A DNA stretch of 64,000 nucleotides from contig NZ_VOPH01000002.1 in the NCBI RefSeq assembly GCF_009765275.1, forward strand, positions 744,001 through 808,000, written 5' to 3'. Under the pieces are notes generated by a model, which was not told the origin of the DNA, did no database searches, and saw only the letters and a program-made list of their open reading frames with translations. The stretch is from Chachezhania sediminis (GTDB taxonomy: Bacteria > Pseudomonadota > Alphaproteobacteria > Rhodobacterales > Rhodobacteraceae). Position numbers and translations under genes: made by a program. Of the stretch, positions 26,005 to 34,404 are shown in pieces; the first letter of the stretch is position 1; the number at the start of each line of letters is the position of its first letter.

Positions 26005-26190
26005 TCAACCGCTGGGATGGGTGGGGTCATAATCGGTGTCGGGCTCGTATTTACGTCCCACCCGGCCGCGGACCGGGTCGCGGTCGACCCGTCCCGGAGA
26101 AGCCGCTTTGCGCCCTTCCCGCGGGTCGGCCGATACCCTTCTTGCTGTAACGCTGGCGTCCCGCCGGGCTGGCAACGGCGCCCTAAGCAC
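26005..26190 (-). CDS. Possible small ORF between cysQ and DUF4170
   Basis: A 61-codon frame starts with a GTG overlapping the end of cysQ by 8 bp and ends at 26005, in the same direction as its neighbours. The first half is Arg/Ala-rich and looks like arbitrary translation; the second half (DRDPVRGRVGRKYEPDTDYDPTHPSG region) has good GC-rich third positions and looks protein-like. I do not recognise a family. Without it the gap between cysQ and DUF4170 would be 289 bp of unexplained sequence. Confidence 0.35.
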   Translation of the reverse strand: MLRAPLPARRDASVTARRVSADPREGRKAASPGRVDRDPVRGRVGRKYEPDTDYDPTHPSG

Positions 26191-26971
26191 TGCCCCCGGC
26201 TACCAGCCTGGCAATCTGATCGTGGACCGCGGCGCCACCGGCCATGATACCGTTCACCGTCGGGTGCGGATTGTTGAACCGCAGTGCGCCGCCGGTCTTG
26301 TCCGTCACCCGGGCGCCGGCCTCTCGCAGGATCAGCTCTCCGGCGGCGACGTCCCATTCCCAGCTGGGCCGGAAGGTGATCATCCCGTCGAAACGCCCCT
26401 GCGCCACAGCCGCCATGCGATAGGCCAGCGACGGCCGGTAGACCCGGTTGAACTTGGGCGCCAGCCCCGATTGCCAGTGCTGTGCCTGCAGCGCCGGGCG
26501 GGCGGCCAGGATATCGGCCTGCTCCAGCTCCTGCCGGTCGGACGGGCGGATCGGCTGGCCGTTCAGATAGGCGCCGCGCCCCGCCGCCGCGGAATAAAGC
26601 TTGCCCTTCTGGGGCAGATAGACCACCGCTGCCGTCACCACGCCCCGTTCCGCCACCGCCAGCGCATGGGCCCAGGTGCCGGACCCGTCGGCAAAGGCCC
26701 GGGTCCCGTCGATGGGATCGACGATGAAGACCTTTTCGTGCTGCAGCCGGACGGGGTCGTCCTCGGTCTCTTCCGACAGCCAACCGTAATCGGGGCGGGC
26801 GGGGCGAAGGATTTCGGCCAGAAGCTTGTCGACCGCAAGGTCGATTTCCGTCACCAGGCCGGCATTGTCGGCCTTTTCCCACGCCTTCGCCAGGCGGCCC
26901 GGCACGCGCAGGGCGACCTTGCCCGCCTCGGCCGCGGCGTCGATCAGAAGGTCTATGTCACTGCCCGGCAA
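26183..26971 (-). CDS. cysQ: 3'(2'),5'-bisphosphate nucleotidase / inositol monophosphatase family
   Basis: 262 residues. Mg-dependent phosphatase acting on 3'-phosphoadenosine 5'-phosphate or inositol phosphate. The metal-site motifs are complete: WLSEETEDD, IVDPIDGTRAF near residue 85 and WEWDVAAGELIL near 205. The match to CysQ-type enzymes is by motif spacing; SuhB-type substrate cannot be excluded. The start overlaps the end of pmbA by 14 bp. Confidence 0.9.
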   Translation of the reverse strand: MPGSDIDLLIDAAAEAGKVALRVPGRLAKAWEKADNAGLVTEIDLAVDKLLAEILRPARPDYGWLSEETEDDPVRLQHEKVFIVDPIDGTRAFADGSGTWAHALAVAERGVVTAAVVYLPQKGKLYSAAAGRGAYLNGQPIRPSDRQELEQADILAARPALQAQHWQSGLAPKFNRVYRPSLAYRMAAVAQGRFDGMITFRPSWEWDVAAGELILREAGARVTDKTGGALRFNNPHPTVNGIMAGGAAVHDQIARLVAGGSA

Positions 26972-28322
26972 TGGTCATCCCGTCGATCAGGATGGACGGC
27001 ACGACCCGCGACAGCCAGGTCCGCGCATCGTTGGCCGGCACGATCCGCAGCAGCATGTCCTTCAGGTTCCCCGCCAGGGTACATTCGTTGACCGGATAGG
27101 CAATCTGCCCGTTTTCCACCCAGAACCCCGAAGCACCACGGGAATAGTCCCCGGTATTCGGGTTGATGGTACTGCCGATCATGGACGTCACAAGAAGCCC
27201 GGTGCCCATGTCCGCCAGCAGATCCGCGCGGCTTTGCGCGCCCTGCGTCATTGCGACGTTCCAGTTCGCGGGCGACGGCGTGCCCGAGGTCGAGCGCGCG
27301 GCATTGCCGGTGGACTGCATTCCCAGCTTGCGTGCGCTGGCCAGATCCAGCGTCCAGCCGGTCAGCACGCCCTTGTCGACGATGGTCCGTTTGACGGTCG
27401 GCAGCCCTTCGGCATCGAAGGGGCGAGAGCCCGATATGCGCGGCCGGTGCGGGTCTTCCACGATGGAAAACGCCTCCGGCAGGACCTGTTCGTCCAGCTT
27501 GTCGGCCAGCCAGGTCGAGCCCCGGGCCACGGCGGCGCCGTTGGCGGCGCTCAGCAGGTGGCCGATCAGCGACGATGCGATGCGTTCGTCGAAGAGCACG
27601 GGATAGGTCCCGGTCTTGGGCTGGCGCGCGCCCAGAAGCGAAACGGCGCGTTCACCGGCGCTGCGGCCGATTTCCTCGGGCGAGCGCAGGTCGACCCGGT
27701 GCGCGCGGCCATCGCCGTCGCCATCGCGTTCCATGCCCGTCCCGGTGCCGGCAATCGCGGTGGCGGACAGGGCGTGGCTGGTGCGGGTATATCCGCCCAG
27801 GAAACCGTTCGATGCGGCCAGCACGACCTCGTACCGGCCGGCGGCGGCGTGCGCGCTGTCGGACTGGGTCACGCCGGGGACGGACAGGGCCGCCGCTTCG
27901 GCCGCGAAGGCGGCGTCGCGCAGGGCGTCGGGCGACGGCATCTCTGCCCCGTCGTCCAGGTCCAGCCCGGCGTCGTTGCGTCGGGTGGAAAGCTGGTCGG
28001 GATCGGCGATGCCTGCATAGATGTCTTCGGGTGCCGCACGGGCCATGGCCACCGCGCTGGCGGCCAGGTCCGGCAGCCGGTCGTCGGCCGTGGCCGAGGT
28101 GCCCGAGGCCGAAACCACCGCCTGCCGCTTGCCCACGAAGACCCGCAGGCCCAGATCGGCGGCCTCGGACCGTTCCGCCATCTCCAGCGCCTGGCCCCTG
28201 ACCTCGATGGAAATCGAGCTGCCGCGCAGCACCATCGCGTCGGCGGCATCCGCACCGGCGGCGCGGGCGGCGTCCAGAAGCATGGCGGCAATGGTATCAA
28301 GCGAACGGGGGTGATCGGTCAT
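26958..28322 (-). CDS. pmbA: TldD/PmbA family metallopeptidase
   Basis: 454 residues from ATG 28322 (a TTG four codons earlier is possible). PmbA/TldE pairs with TldD in an oligopeptide-degrading complex. The features are those of PmbA: an N-terminal domain with LGLRVFVGKRQAVVS, the middle SLLGARQPKTGTYPVLFDERIASSLIGHLLSAANG and the C-terminal TSMIGSTINPNTGDYSRGASGFWVENGQIAYPVNECTLAGNLKDML. The zinc HExxxH motif of TldD is absent, as expected for this subunit. First gene of the run leading to lpxK. Confidence 0.93.
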   Translation of the reverse strand: MTDHPRSLDTIAAMLLDAARAAGADAADAMVLRGSSISIEVRGQALEMAERSEAADLGLRVFVGKRQAVVSASGTSATADDRLPDLAASAVAMARAAPEDIYAGIADPDQLSTRRNDAGLDLDDGAEMPSPDALRDAAFAAEAAALSVPGVTQSDSAHAAAGRYEVVLAASNGFLGGYTRTSHALSATAIAGTGTGMERDGDGDGRAHRVDLRSPEEIGRSAGERAVSLLGARQPKTGTYPVLFDERIASSLIGHLLSAANGAAVARGSTWLADKLDEQVLPEAFSIVEDPHRPRISGSRPFDAEGLPTVKRTIVDKGVLTGWTLDLASARKLGMQSTGNAARSTSGTPSPANWNVAMTQGAQSRADLLADMGTGLLVTSMIGSTINPNTGDYSRGASGFWVENGQIAYPVNECTLAGNLKDMLLRIVPANDARTWLSRVVPSILIDGMTIAGQ

Positions 28323-28396
28323 GAGCGTTCCCAACGGGCCCTTGCAGGTTGACCGGACCTAGCCTTGCAGGACCCGTCAGGCAAGGGGCAGGCACG

Positions 28397-28424
28397 AAAA
28401 AGGGCCGCCCCGGCGAGGCGACCC
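28397..28424 (-). terminator. Intrinsic terminator of the DUF2125 gene
   Basis: On the minus strand GGGTCGCC (28424-28417) pairs with GGCGGCCC (28409-28402), one G-U wobble, followed by five T (28401-28397). It lies 20 bp after the DUF2125 stop and before pmbA, separating the two units. Confidence 0.7.
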
Positions 28425-28444
28425 TGTCGCGGAAAAATCCGCGG

Positions 28445-29986
28445 TCACTGGATCCGCTGGCCGTTGGCCAGGATCTCGCCCAGCCGGTTGATCTCCAGCG
28501 TCGAGGTCAGGGTATCGTCGCCGCCCGGCACACCGAAAAGGCCCATCATCATCCGCGCGGCCATCGACTGTTCGCTGGTCACGAGCCCCATCTTCACCAG
28601 CGAATCCAGAAGCGCGTTGCCGCCCTTCAGCTCCAGGCTCATCTTGCCGGTGGGGCGGGGATAACCTTCGAAAGTGGTGGTGTCGGTATTGTCGAAGGTC
28701 GCCGAACCGTTGCCCTTCAGCTGTGCGCCGATCGCCTTGATCAGGAAGGAATTCAGCGAGACGGAGTCAAGCTGCGCGGGCGGCTCTTCGTCCAGCGTTT
28801 CGGCCAGGTCGGGGGCCATCAGGTCGGTCAGAAGCGTGGCCTTGCCCGTCAGGTCCAGCGACAGGGTCGCCGGGTCGCGGGGCAGGACGCTGCCGGGATC
28901 CAGGATCGACCAGATCGTGTCGGACATGGTGAAGTCGGTCAGGCCCAGTTTCAGGCCAAAGTCCTGCGGTTCCTTGGTCGCGCCCAGGGGCATGGTCAAA
29001 CCCGCGCTCAGCGAATCCGTCGTCAGTTCGACGGGGAAGGGCAGCTGGCTGGCGTTCAGCGACAGCTTCACGTCCTCGGTCCCGGTGTCGAAGCTGATGG
29101 CATCGCCGTCCATGGATATGGAATAGGTCCCGCCGGTGGCGAAGGTGTGAAGAGCGAAGGTGCCGCCGTCGGCCGCGCCTTCCACGGTCATGCCGTTTTC
29201 ACCGAAGGTCACGGTGCTGCCAAGGGCCAGCCCGGCATTGAAGTAGCTGCGGGAATCTTCCGGATCCAGCGCGGCCTTGTCCAGCGGCAGGTCATAGTTG
29301 CTGTCGGCGACCATTTCGGCGACTGCGCCTTCCACGGTCACATGGGCCTGGTCTTCTGCAGTGGCGGTGGTGTCCAACGTGTAGCGCATGCCGGACGCGG
29401 TCATCTGCTGTTGCACGCTGCGTACCGTGTCGACCTTGACCGCGGATTTTAACACGACATCGTCCAGGCCAATCAATACGGTCGTGTCCGTCGCGACGGT
29501 CCGCTCACCGCCAGAGACCTCGGCGGCCTGCTGCAGGCCGACCTCCATGCCCACCGCGTCGGCGGTGTAGTCATAGGTCATGTCGCCGGGATTGCCGGTC
29601 ACGGTCATGGCATGGCCGCTTTGGGTGATGTCCATGACCACGTTGACGTCGTCATCGGTGCTGTCGCCGACCTGGGTCGTGATTGGGAAACTGTCGGGCA
29701 TGCCCACGGTGACCGAACCGTCGTCGTGTCCCATGAAGGTCAACGACAGGTCGCCGGTCGACAGGGTGACCGTCTCGCGGCCCTGGGTCACGGACATCTT
29801 CAGGTTCGAGATCGTCAGCACGTCGCCCGACAGATCCTCGGTCGCGGCCACGGTATATCCCTGGCCTTCCATCTGGGCGCGGAAGTCGGCCCAGACATCG
29901 GTCGGCGTCAGATCGGCTGCGGCGCTTTGGGCCAGCAGCATCAGCGCCGCCGAGGCGCCGGCGATCCGTGCAATGGGAAATGTCAT
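28445..29986 (-). CDS. DUF2125 secreted protein
   Basis: 513 residues. A signal peptide (MTFPIARIAGASAALMLLAQ... cut after SAAA) precedes a long beta-rich region (YDYTADAVGMEVGLQQA, KMSLELKGGNALLDSLVKMG) typical of DUF2125 proteins, and an acidic composition as often seen in marine alphaproteobacterial exported proteins. The C-terminal GLFGVPGGDDTLTSTLEIN...ILANGQRIQ is the conserved end. Probably periplasmic and possibly lipid- or envelope-related, but its function is not known. Divergent from the SDR at 30151. Confidence 0.85.
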   Translation of the reverse strand: MTFPIARIAGASAALMLLAQSAAADLTPTDVWADFRAQMEGQGYTVAATEDLSGDVLTISNLKMSVTQGRETVTLSTGDLSLTFMGHDDGSVTVGMPDSFPITTQVGDSTDDDVNVVMDITQSGHAMTVTGNPGDMTYDYTADAVGMEVGLQQAAEVSGGERTVATDTTVLIGLDDVVLKSAVKVDTVRSVQQQMTASGMRYTLDTTATAEDQAHVTVEGAVAEMVADSNYDLPLDKAALDPEDSRSYFNAGLALGSTVTFGENGMTVEGAADGGTFALHTFATGGTYSISMDGDAISFDTGTEDVKLSLNASQLPFPVELTTDSLSAGLTMPLGATKEPQDFGLKLGLTDFTMSDTIWSILDPGSVLPRDPATLSLDLTGKATLLTDLMAPDLAETLDEEPPAQLDSVSLNSFLIKAIGAQLKGNGSATFDNTDTTTFEGYPRPTGKMSLELKGGNALLDSLVKMGLVTSEQSMAARMMMGLFGVPGGDDTLTSTLEINRLGEILANGQRIQ

Positions 29987-30150
29987 GCGTGCACCTTTCT
30001 GGTCTTGGTTGGCCGCATCGTCCGGTGTCGTGCCGCGGGCGTCAAGGGCAGCTTACCCCCACTTTTCACGGCTTCGGCTCCAAGGACTGGACCGGCGTCG
30101 GCCGGGACAGTACCACGTGTGAAAGCGGAGCGGCGAGAAGGATTTGTAAC

Positions 30151-30921
30151 TTGAGCGTGACTGGGACATTCGACGGCAAGACCGTGCTGATCACCGGGGC
30201 CAGCCGGGGCATCGGCGCCTCGGCGGCCGAACTTTTCGCCCGGGCCGGGGCCAATGTCGTGATGGCGGCCCGCAGCGACGACGCCCTGCAGGAGGTTCGC
30301 GCCCGCATCGACGGCGCCGCGGGCCGGGCCGTGATCCAGCTGTGCGACGTCAGCAAGTACGACGACCTGGCCGCGGCCGTGGGCACCTGTGTCGACCGGT
30401 TCGGGGGGCTCGACATCCTGATCAACAATGCCGGGGTGATCGCGCCGATTTCCCGCATGGCCGAGGCCGATCCCGAAGGCTGGGGCCAGGCCATCGACAT
30501 CAACCTGAAGGGCGTCTTCTACGGCATGCGCGCGGCGCTGCCGGTGATGCTGAAGGCGGGCGGCGGCACCGTGCTGACCATCAGCTCCGGCGCGGCCCAT
30601 AATCCGATCGAGGCCTGGAGCCATTACTGTTCTTCGAAGGCTGGCGCCGCGATGCTGACCCGGATGCTGGACGCCGAATACGGGCCCGAGGGGATCCGCG
30701 CCATCGGCCTGTCGCCGGGCACTGTGGCCACGGAAATGCAGCGCGAGATCAAGGCGTCCGCCATCAACCCGGTCAGCCGTCTGGAATGGACGGACCATAT
30801 TCCGCCCGACTGGCCGGCGCGCACGCTGATGTGGATGTGCGGGGCCGGGGCCGACGACTGGCTGGGGCAGGAAATCTCGCTGCGGGACCCGGAAATCCGC
30901 CAGAAGGTGGGCCTGGCATGA
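30151..30921 (+). CDS. Short-chain dehydrogenase/reductase
   Basis: 256 residues with GASRGIG (about 16-22), NNAGVI, catalytic Ser in TISSGAAH and the HYCSSKAG Tyr-Lys. The start is a TTG at 30151 with AGAAGGA 8 nt upstream; the GTG at 30157 is less well placed. The N-terminal MSVTGTFDGKTVLITG fits. Its stop overlaps the next start (ATGA) so it is co-translated with an enoyl-CoA hydratase, suggesting an acyl-CoA or hydroxyacyl substrate (inference). Confidence 0.9.
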   Translation: MSVTGTFDGKTVLITGASRGIGASAAELFARAGANVVMAARSDDALQEVRARIDGAAGRAVIQLCDVSKYDDLAAAVGTCVDRFGGLDILINNAGVIAPISRMAEADPEGWGQAIDINLKGVFYGMRAALPVMLKAGGGTVLTISSGAAHNPIEAWSHYCSSKAGAAMLTRMLDAEYGPEGIRAIGLSPGTVATEMQREIKASAINPVSRLEWTDHIPPDWPARTLMWMCGAGADDWLGQEISLRDPEIRQKVGLA

Positions 30922-31526
30922 TCGATCTGAAGCAGGAAGGCGATTTGTGGATCGTCACCCTGGCGCGGCCCGACAAGGCCAATTCGCTGACCCGTCCCAT
31001 GTTGGAACGCTTGGTCGAGATCGCGGAAAGCGCTGGCGCTACGCGGGCGCTGATCCTGACCGGGCAGGGCAAGGTCTTTTCCGCCGGGGCCGATCTGGAA
31101 GAGGCGAAGGCGGGCCTTGCGGTATCGGATCTCTGGGAACGTCTGTCGGGCGCACTGGCGCGCCTGCCGGCGCTGAAGATCGCGGCGCTGAACGGCACGC
31201 TGGCAGGCGGGGCGAATGGCATGGCGCTGGCCTGCGACATCCGGATCGCCGTGCCGGGGGCGAAGATCTTCTATCCCGTCATGAAGCTGGGCTACCTGCC
31301 GCAGCCATCGGATCCGGCGCGGATGATAGCCCTGATCGGGCCTGCACGGGCCAAGCTGATCCTGATGGGCGGGCAGAAGATCACGGTGGAAGAGGCCTAT
31401 GATTACGGCCTGATCGACCGGATCGTCCCGCCGGAGGATCTGATGGCCACCGCCCGCGCCCTGTGCGCGGACACGCTGGCCGCCCCGGCCGAGGTCGCAG
31501 CCGGCATTGCCCGAATGTGCTCCTGA
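30918..31526 (+). CDS. Enoyl-CoA hydratase/isomerase family protein
   Basis: 202 residues, shorter than the usual 250-260 because the C-terminal helical part is abbreviated. Crotonase signatures: ARPDKANSLTRPMLE, oxyanion-hole GKVFSAGADLEEA and GTLAGGANGMALACDIRIA. Of the two Glu of hydratases neither is obvious at the expected places (the second region reads KLGYLPQPSDPARMI), so the reaction may be other than hydration. The ATG at 30918 overlaps the SDR stop by 4 bp. The convergent HNH gene is 205 bp away; that gap holds no gene. Confidence 0.85.
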   Translation: MIDLKQEGDLWIVTLARPDKANSLTRPMLERLVEIAESAGATRALILTGQGKVFSAGADLEEAKAGLAVSDLWERLSGALARLPALKIAALNGTLAGGANGMALACDIRIAVPGAKIFYPVMKLGYLPQPSDPARMIALIGPARAKLILMGGQKITVEEAYDYGLIDRIVPPEDLMATARALCADTLAAPAEVAAGIARMCS

Positions 31527-31731
31527 CCTTCGGGTCCAGCACCGGGGGGCGAAGGCGAAGTATCGCAAATCGCAGCTGGCCACGGGGCCGGGTCGCGGTC
31601 GGCCGTTCCCGGGCTGCGATTTGCAGAATTATAGCGAAAGGCCCGGGCCTCCGGTCCCGGGATCACAGTTGCCCCTCCGGGCCTCTGTCCTGCTTCAAGG
31701 TTTCTGCAGCAGAGGGTGAGGTGGCGGGACC

Positions 31732-32070
31732 TTAGCGTCGGGCTCTGCGCCGTCCCGGCACCTTCGAGACAAAACCCGGCGGGCGTTTCCCGTCCCAAGC
31801 GATGAACTTTGCCAGCCGCGGATGCGTTTTCAGCGCGTCGATGGTGTTGAAGCTGCGCGCCAGTTCGCTCTCGGTCAGGCTGACATGGATTTCCCGGTGA
31901 CAGATATGGTGCAGCAGCACCGTTTCGCCCCCCTTGCCGCCCCGCAGCCGCGGGACCAGGTGATGCAGGCTTTGCGGGACGTCGGACGGGATCGGCCTGT
32001 CGCACAGCGGGCAGATCGGCGCCGTCGTTCCATCGGACGTTCTATCGGGCGGATCGTTCGCATCGGTCAC
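31732..32070 (-). CDS. HNH endonuclease-like protein
   Basis: 112 residues from GTG 32070; an ATG at 32124 would add 18 residues without likeness to the family. A zinc pair CPLC near the N-terminus is followed by HHLVPRLRGGKGG and LLHHICHREIH, the His-rich beta-beta-alpha metal core of HNH nucleases, then a helical tail with THPRLAKFIAW. These small proteins are common on Rhodobacterales chromosomes and need not belong to a mobile element. Nuclease activity is inferred. Confidence 0.75.
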   Translation of the reverse strand: MTDANDPPDRTSDGTTAPICPLCDRPIPSDVPQSLHHLVPRLRGGKGGETVLLHHICHREIHVSLTESELARSFNTIDALKTHPRLAKFIAWDGKRPPGFVSKVPGRRRARR

Positions 32071-32528
32071 GGGCAGGCCCCGGCAGGCAAGGTTGTGCGC
32101 CCGAAGGCCGGGCCTCCGGGACATCCGACACTCTGCCCTGTGGCCGGCAAATGTTAAGCGGCGGCGCCGGCGCTTTCCGGGCCCGGCGGACCGTGAAAGC
32201 GGGTCGCTCCAACGGGATGTCCGCCTGTCGTTGCGTTCCGTGCCCGCTGCTTTTGTTCACGTCGAGGTCGGTTGGCCTTAGCTTCTGTCCGTGTCCGGAT
32301 CGGCGCGTTTCAGTGCAGGATGGTCTGGTGCCATCGCCAGTGTCGGGTGCCGTCCCGCCGCCCGATGTCGTGTCTGGTGATGTTGCACAGAATGACGTCC
32401 AACGACGCCATGTCTTGCGATGTCGTGTCCTTTGTATCGTGTCCGTTATATCGTGTCTTGTTATGTCGTGCCGGGTGATTTCGGTGCCGGGCAACCCTGA
32501 ATCCTACGGCCCAACTGGCTGGCGCGGA
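32071..32528. other. Gene-free stretch with degenerate repeat
   Basis: 458 bp between the HNH gene and the DUF1217 flagellar gene. The left half holds nothing recognisable; frames opened there on either strand look like chance translations. The right half (32364-32473) holds a T-rich, lower-GC array described separately. It contrasts with the GC-rich surroundings. Confidence 0.7.
32364..32473. repeat. Degenerate 14-15-bp repeat with TCGTG core
   Basis: The core TRTCGTGTC or TRTCGTGCC recurs: TCGTG starts at 32423, 32437, 32451 and 32466 (spacing 14, 14, 15), with an isolated earlier copy at 32368. On the minus strand the units read GACACGAYA. The AT content is higher than around it. It lies just downstream of the DUF1217 flagellar gene (minus strand) and could be a decayed minisatellite or a protein-binding array. 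Confidence 0.65.
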
Positions 32529-33335
32529 TCAATAGATGGACGCCGCGCCCTGCAGAAGGAACAGCGCGTTCGAGGCCGAGCTTGTGCTGGCATTGATCGT
32601 CTCGATCTGGGCACGGGCCAGGTAGCGGACAGTCATCTTTTCCAGAGCTTCCGGATCCTTGAACTGATCGATATCCGACCGGCCTGTCACGGCCTGGACC
32701 TTCTCGCGGAAGATCGAAAGCTGCTTGTCGATGTTCAGCTGTCCCAGCGCCTTGGGCAGGCCCAGGCCCGTCTCGAAGAACTTGCGCAAGGGGGCCTGGC
32801 CCATGATCGTGAACCACTTGGCGGCGTCGCTCATGTTGTCGTTCGCCAGCGTCGCGACCTCGCGTTGGGCATACAAGGCGATGCGCATGGATTCGTCCTG
32901 CTCGCCCACCGCGGCCTCGAACTTCTGGACCCGGTACGCATCGACGATCTCGGTCATGGCCGCGGCCTTGCCGGTCTGGACCGAGGCCAACGGGCCGAAC
33001 CCGAAGGCGGCGCTGAATTTCTTATAGCGATCGTCAGCCATCCGGTTGGCTAGGGCATCGTCGGCGACGGTGCCATCCTCCAGCATCTTCCGGATGAAGT
33101 ACTTGTTGTTGATGTCGTCCTGCAGGCCAAAGGCCCCCAGGGCGACCGACAGCAGACGGCGGTCCGCCACCAGTTCCTCGGCGCTGGTGATCTTGCCGAT
33201 GTTCTGGGTGAAATAGTCGGCGTCGCGTTCCAGCTGGGCGCTTTTCGTGAAGGCGTCGAACTGAGACTCGCGCGTGCGCTCCAGGAAGCGCCAGCCGGCC
33301 AGGCCTCCGATGGGTATGACCGGCTGGAAACTCAT
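32529..33335 (-). CDS. DUF1217 flagellar-associated protein
   Basis: 268 residues. Starts MSFQPVIPIGGLAGWRFLERT and contains DYFTQNIGKITSAEELVADRRLLSVALGAFGL and MADDRYKKFSAAFGF, the DUF1217 pattern. These proteins sit in alphaproteobacterial flagellar clusters with flbT and flaF; the helical coiled composition suggests a structural or chaperone-type role, unproved. ATG 33335 overlaps the flbT stop by 4 bp, so translation is coupled to flbT. Confidence 0.82.
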   Translation of the reverse strand: MSFQPVIPIGGLAGWRFLERTRESQFDAFTKSAQLERDADYFTQNIGKITSAEELVADRRLLSVALGAFGLQDDINNKYFIRKMLEDGTVADDALANRMADDRYKKFSAAFGFGPLASVQTGKAAAMTEIVDAYRVQKFEAAVGEQDESMRIALYAQREVATLANDNMSDAAKWFTIMGQAPLRKFFETGLGLPKALGQLNIDKQLSIFREKVQAVTGRSDIDQFKDPEALEKMTVRYLARAQIETINASTSSASNALFLLQGAASIY

Positions 33336-33736
33336 TGCCGTGTCGCTGCGAACAGCCGCTCCTCCCGCGGGAGGAGGCTGCGCAACGCCTTCAGGCACTT
33401 GTAATGATTGGCACCGATCAGCGCCTCTGTCGCCTCGGCCAGCGATTTGCGGCTGTCCGGATCGGTGAATACCTGGCTCAGCTCCTCCAGCCGGCGCAAG
33501 AGTGGCATGTGCGCCTCGTCGGGAGAGACATCGCCCGACAGGACCAGCTGCGTGGCATAGCAGGCCCGGCGCACTGGGGTCGTTGCTTCGTCGGGATGGA
33601 TTGCGTCGCGCAGGCGCAGGATATGGGCGTCGGGCGTCACGATGGACACCCGCCCCCGCCGGTCGCCGTTTTCGATGACGGCGCCGTTGATCAGCACTCG
33701 TTCGCGAGGCGCGAGTTTCAGGACAAGACCGCTCAT
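33332..33736 (-). CDS. flbT: Flagellar biosynthesis repressor FlbT
   Basis: 134 residues. MSGLVLKLAPRERVLINGAVIENGDRR is the FlbT start; the C-terminal half is helical. In Caulobacter FlbT binds the flagellin mRNA leader and destabilises it. It lies directly behind flaF with 4-bp overlap and downstream of the flagellin gene whose transcript it would control. Confidence 0.93.
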   Translation of the reverse strand: MSGLVLKLAPRERVLINGAVIENGDRRGRVSIVTPDAHILRLRDAIHPDEATTPVRRACYATQLVLSGDVSPDEAHMPLLRRLEELSQVFTDPDSRKSLAEATEALIGANHYKCLKALRSLLPREERLFAATRQ

Positions 33737-34323
33737 GTGCGATCTCCGCTCTGGCGCCGGGGGCCCTTGGCGGGACCAGGGTGCGGAGCAGGGCCCTTGC
33801 GCACAGCAGGGCCGGCCGCGGCTGCCGGGCGCTGTCCGGCTGTCCGCTTCATCTGCTTGCTGCGCGGGGGCGTGCCGGGGTGCTGCGCGCGGGCCTTGAC
33901 ACGGACGGGCTGGGCCGCTTGTTGGGGGCGATGCTCCTGCGCCGGCTCGGGCGGGGTCAGATCGCCCCGCAGACCGCGCATGATGGCCGTGTTGATGTCC
34001 AGCAGCGGCGTGATGTTGGCCTTCCGGGCCAGCACCTTGCTGGTATGTTCCCGCGTGAATTCCGCCAGATAGAAAATGCGTGCCCGCAGATCTGCCGGCA
34101 GGTTGTTGCCGGGATCTGCGACGTCGATGGCGAACAGGTCCCACAGCTTGCCATTGTCATGAAGGGCTTGCGCCAGTTTGGGAAAATTGTTGCTTCCTTG
34201 TGCATCGGCCTGTCGCAGCCGATGCGTGATACGCGCCAGGGCCTCGTATTCGATGCCGCGTGGCGTTCGGGTCGACGCTGCGGCCTTTGTATAGCCGCGT
34301 TGAGCCAGATTCTGGGCGTTCAC
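33733..34323 (-). CDS. flaF: Flagellin-assembly regulator FlaF with long basic tail
   Basis: 196 residues, whereas FlaF is usually about 115-125. Residues 1-120 are ordinary FlaF (AQRGYTKAAASTRTPRGIEYEALARITHRL, DLFAIDVADPGNNLPADLRARIFYLAEFT). The last 70 or so residues are Pro/Ala/Arg/Lys/Gln-rich and look disordered (EHRPQQAAQPVRVKARAQ, GPAPHPGPAKGP). FlaF couples flagellin synthesis to export with FlbT. The tail might bind RNA or flagellin, or be a neutral extension. The start ATG 34323 and the 4-bp overlap with flbT are clear. Confidence 0.9.
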   Translation of the reverse strand: MNAQNLAQRGYTKAAASTRTPRGIEYEALARITHRLRQADAQGSNNFPKLAQALHDNGKLWDLFAIDVADPGNNLPADLRARIFYLAEFTREHTSKVLARKANITPLLDINTAIMRGLRGDLTPPEPAQEHRPQQAAQPVRVKARAQHPGTPPRSKQMKRTAGQRPAAAAGPAVRKGPAPHPGPAKGPRRQSGDRT

Positions 34324-34357
34324 GTCAGATCCTCGCGTGAAAGGGGCGTGCTGGGTG

Positions 34358-34383
34358 CCGGGGCGCGATTATTCGCGCCCCGG
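34358..34383 (-). terminator. Perfect hairpin between flagellin and flaF
   Basis: CCGGGGCGCGA-TTAT-TCGCGCCCCGG: an 11-bp perfect stem with 4-nt loop, beginning 22 bp after the flagellin stop and ending 35 bp before flaF. No strong U-tract follows. It probably partly terminates the abundant flagellin message or protects its 3' end, keeping flaF-flbT at a lower level. Confidence 0.75.
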
Positions 34384-34404
34384 TCGAGAGTCTTTACGAG
34401 GGTC

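Noticed and set aside
31527-31731. Gene between the enoyl-CoA hydratase and HNH gene
   Set aside because: Short frames on both strands lack start signals and similarity; the gap is convergent and probably 3' UTR.
32364-32473. CRISPR array
   Set aside because: Units are 14-15 bp, degenerate and without unique spacers; no cas gene is nearby. The same applies to the 16-bp array at 2467 and the 15-bp array at 39010.
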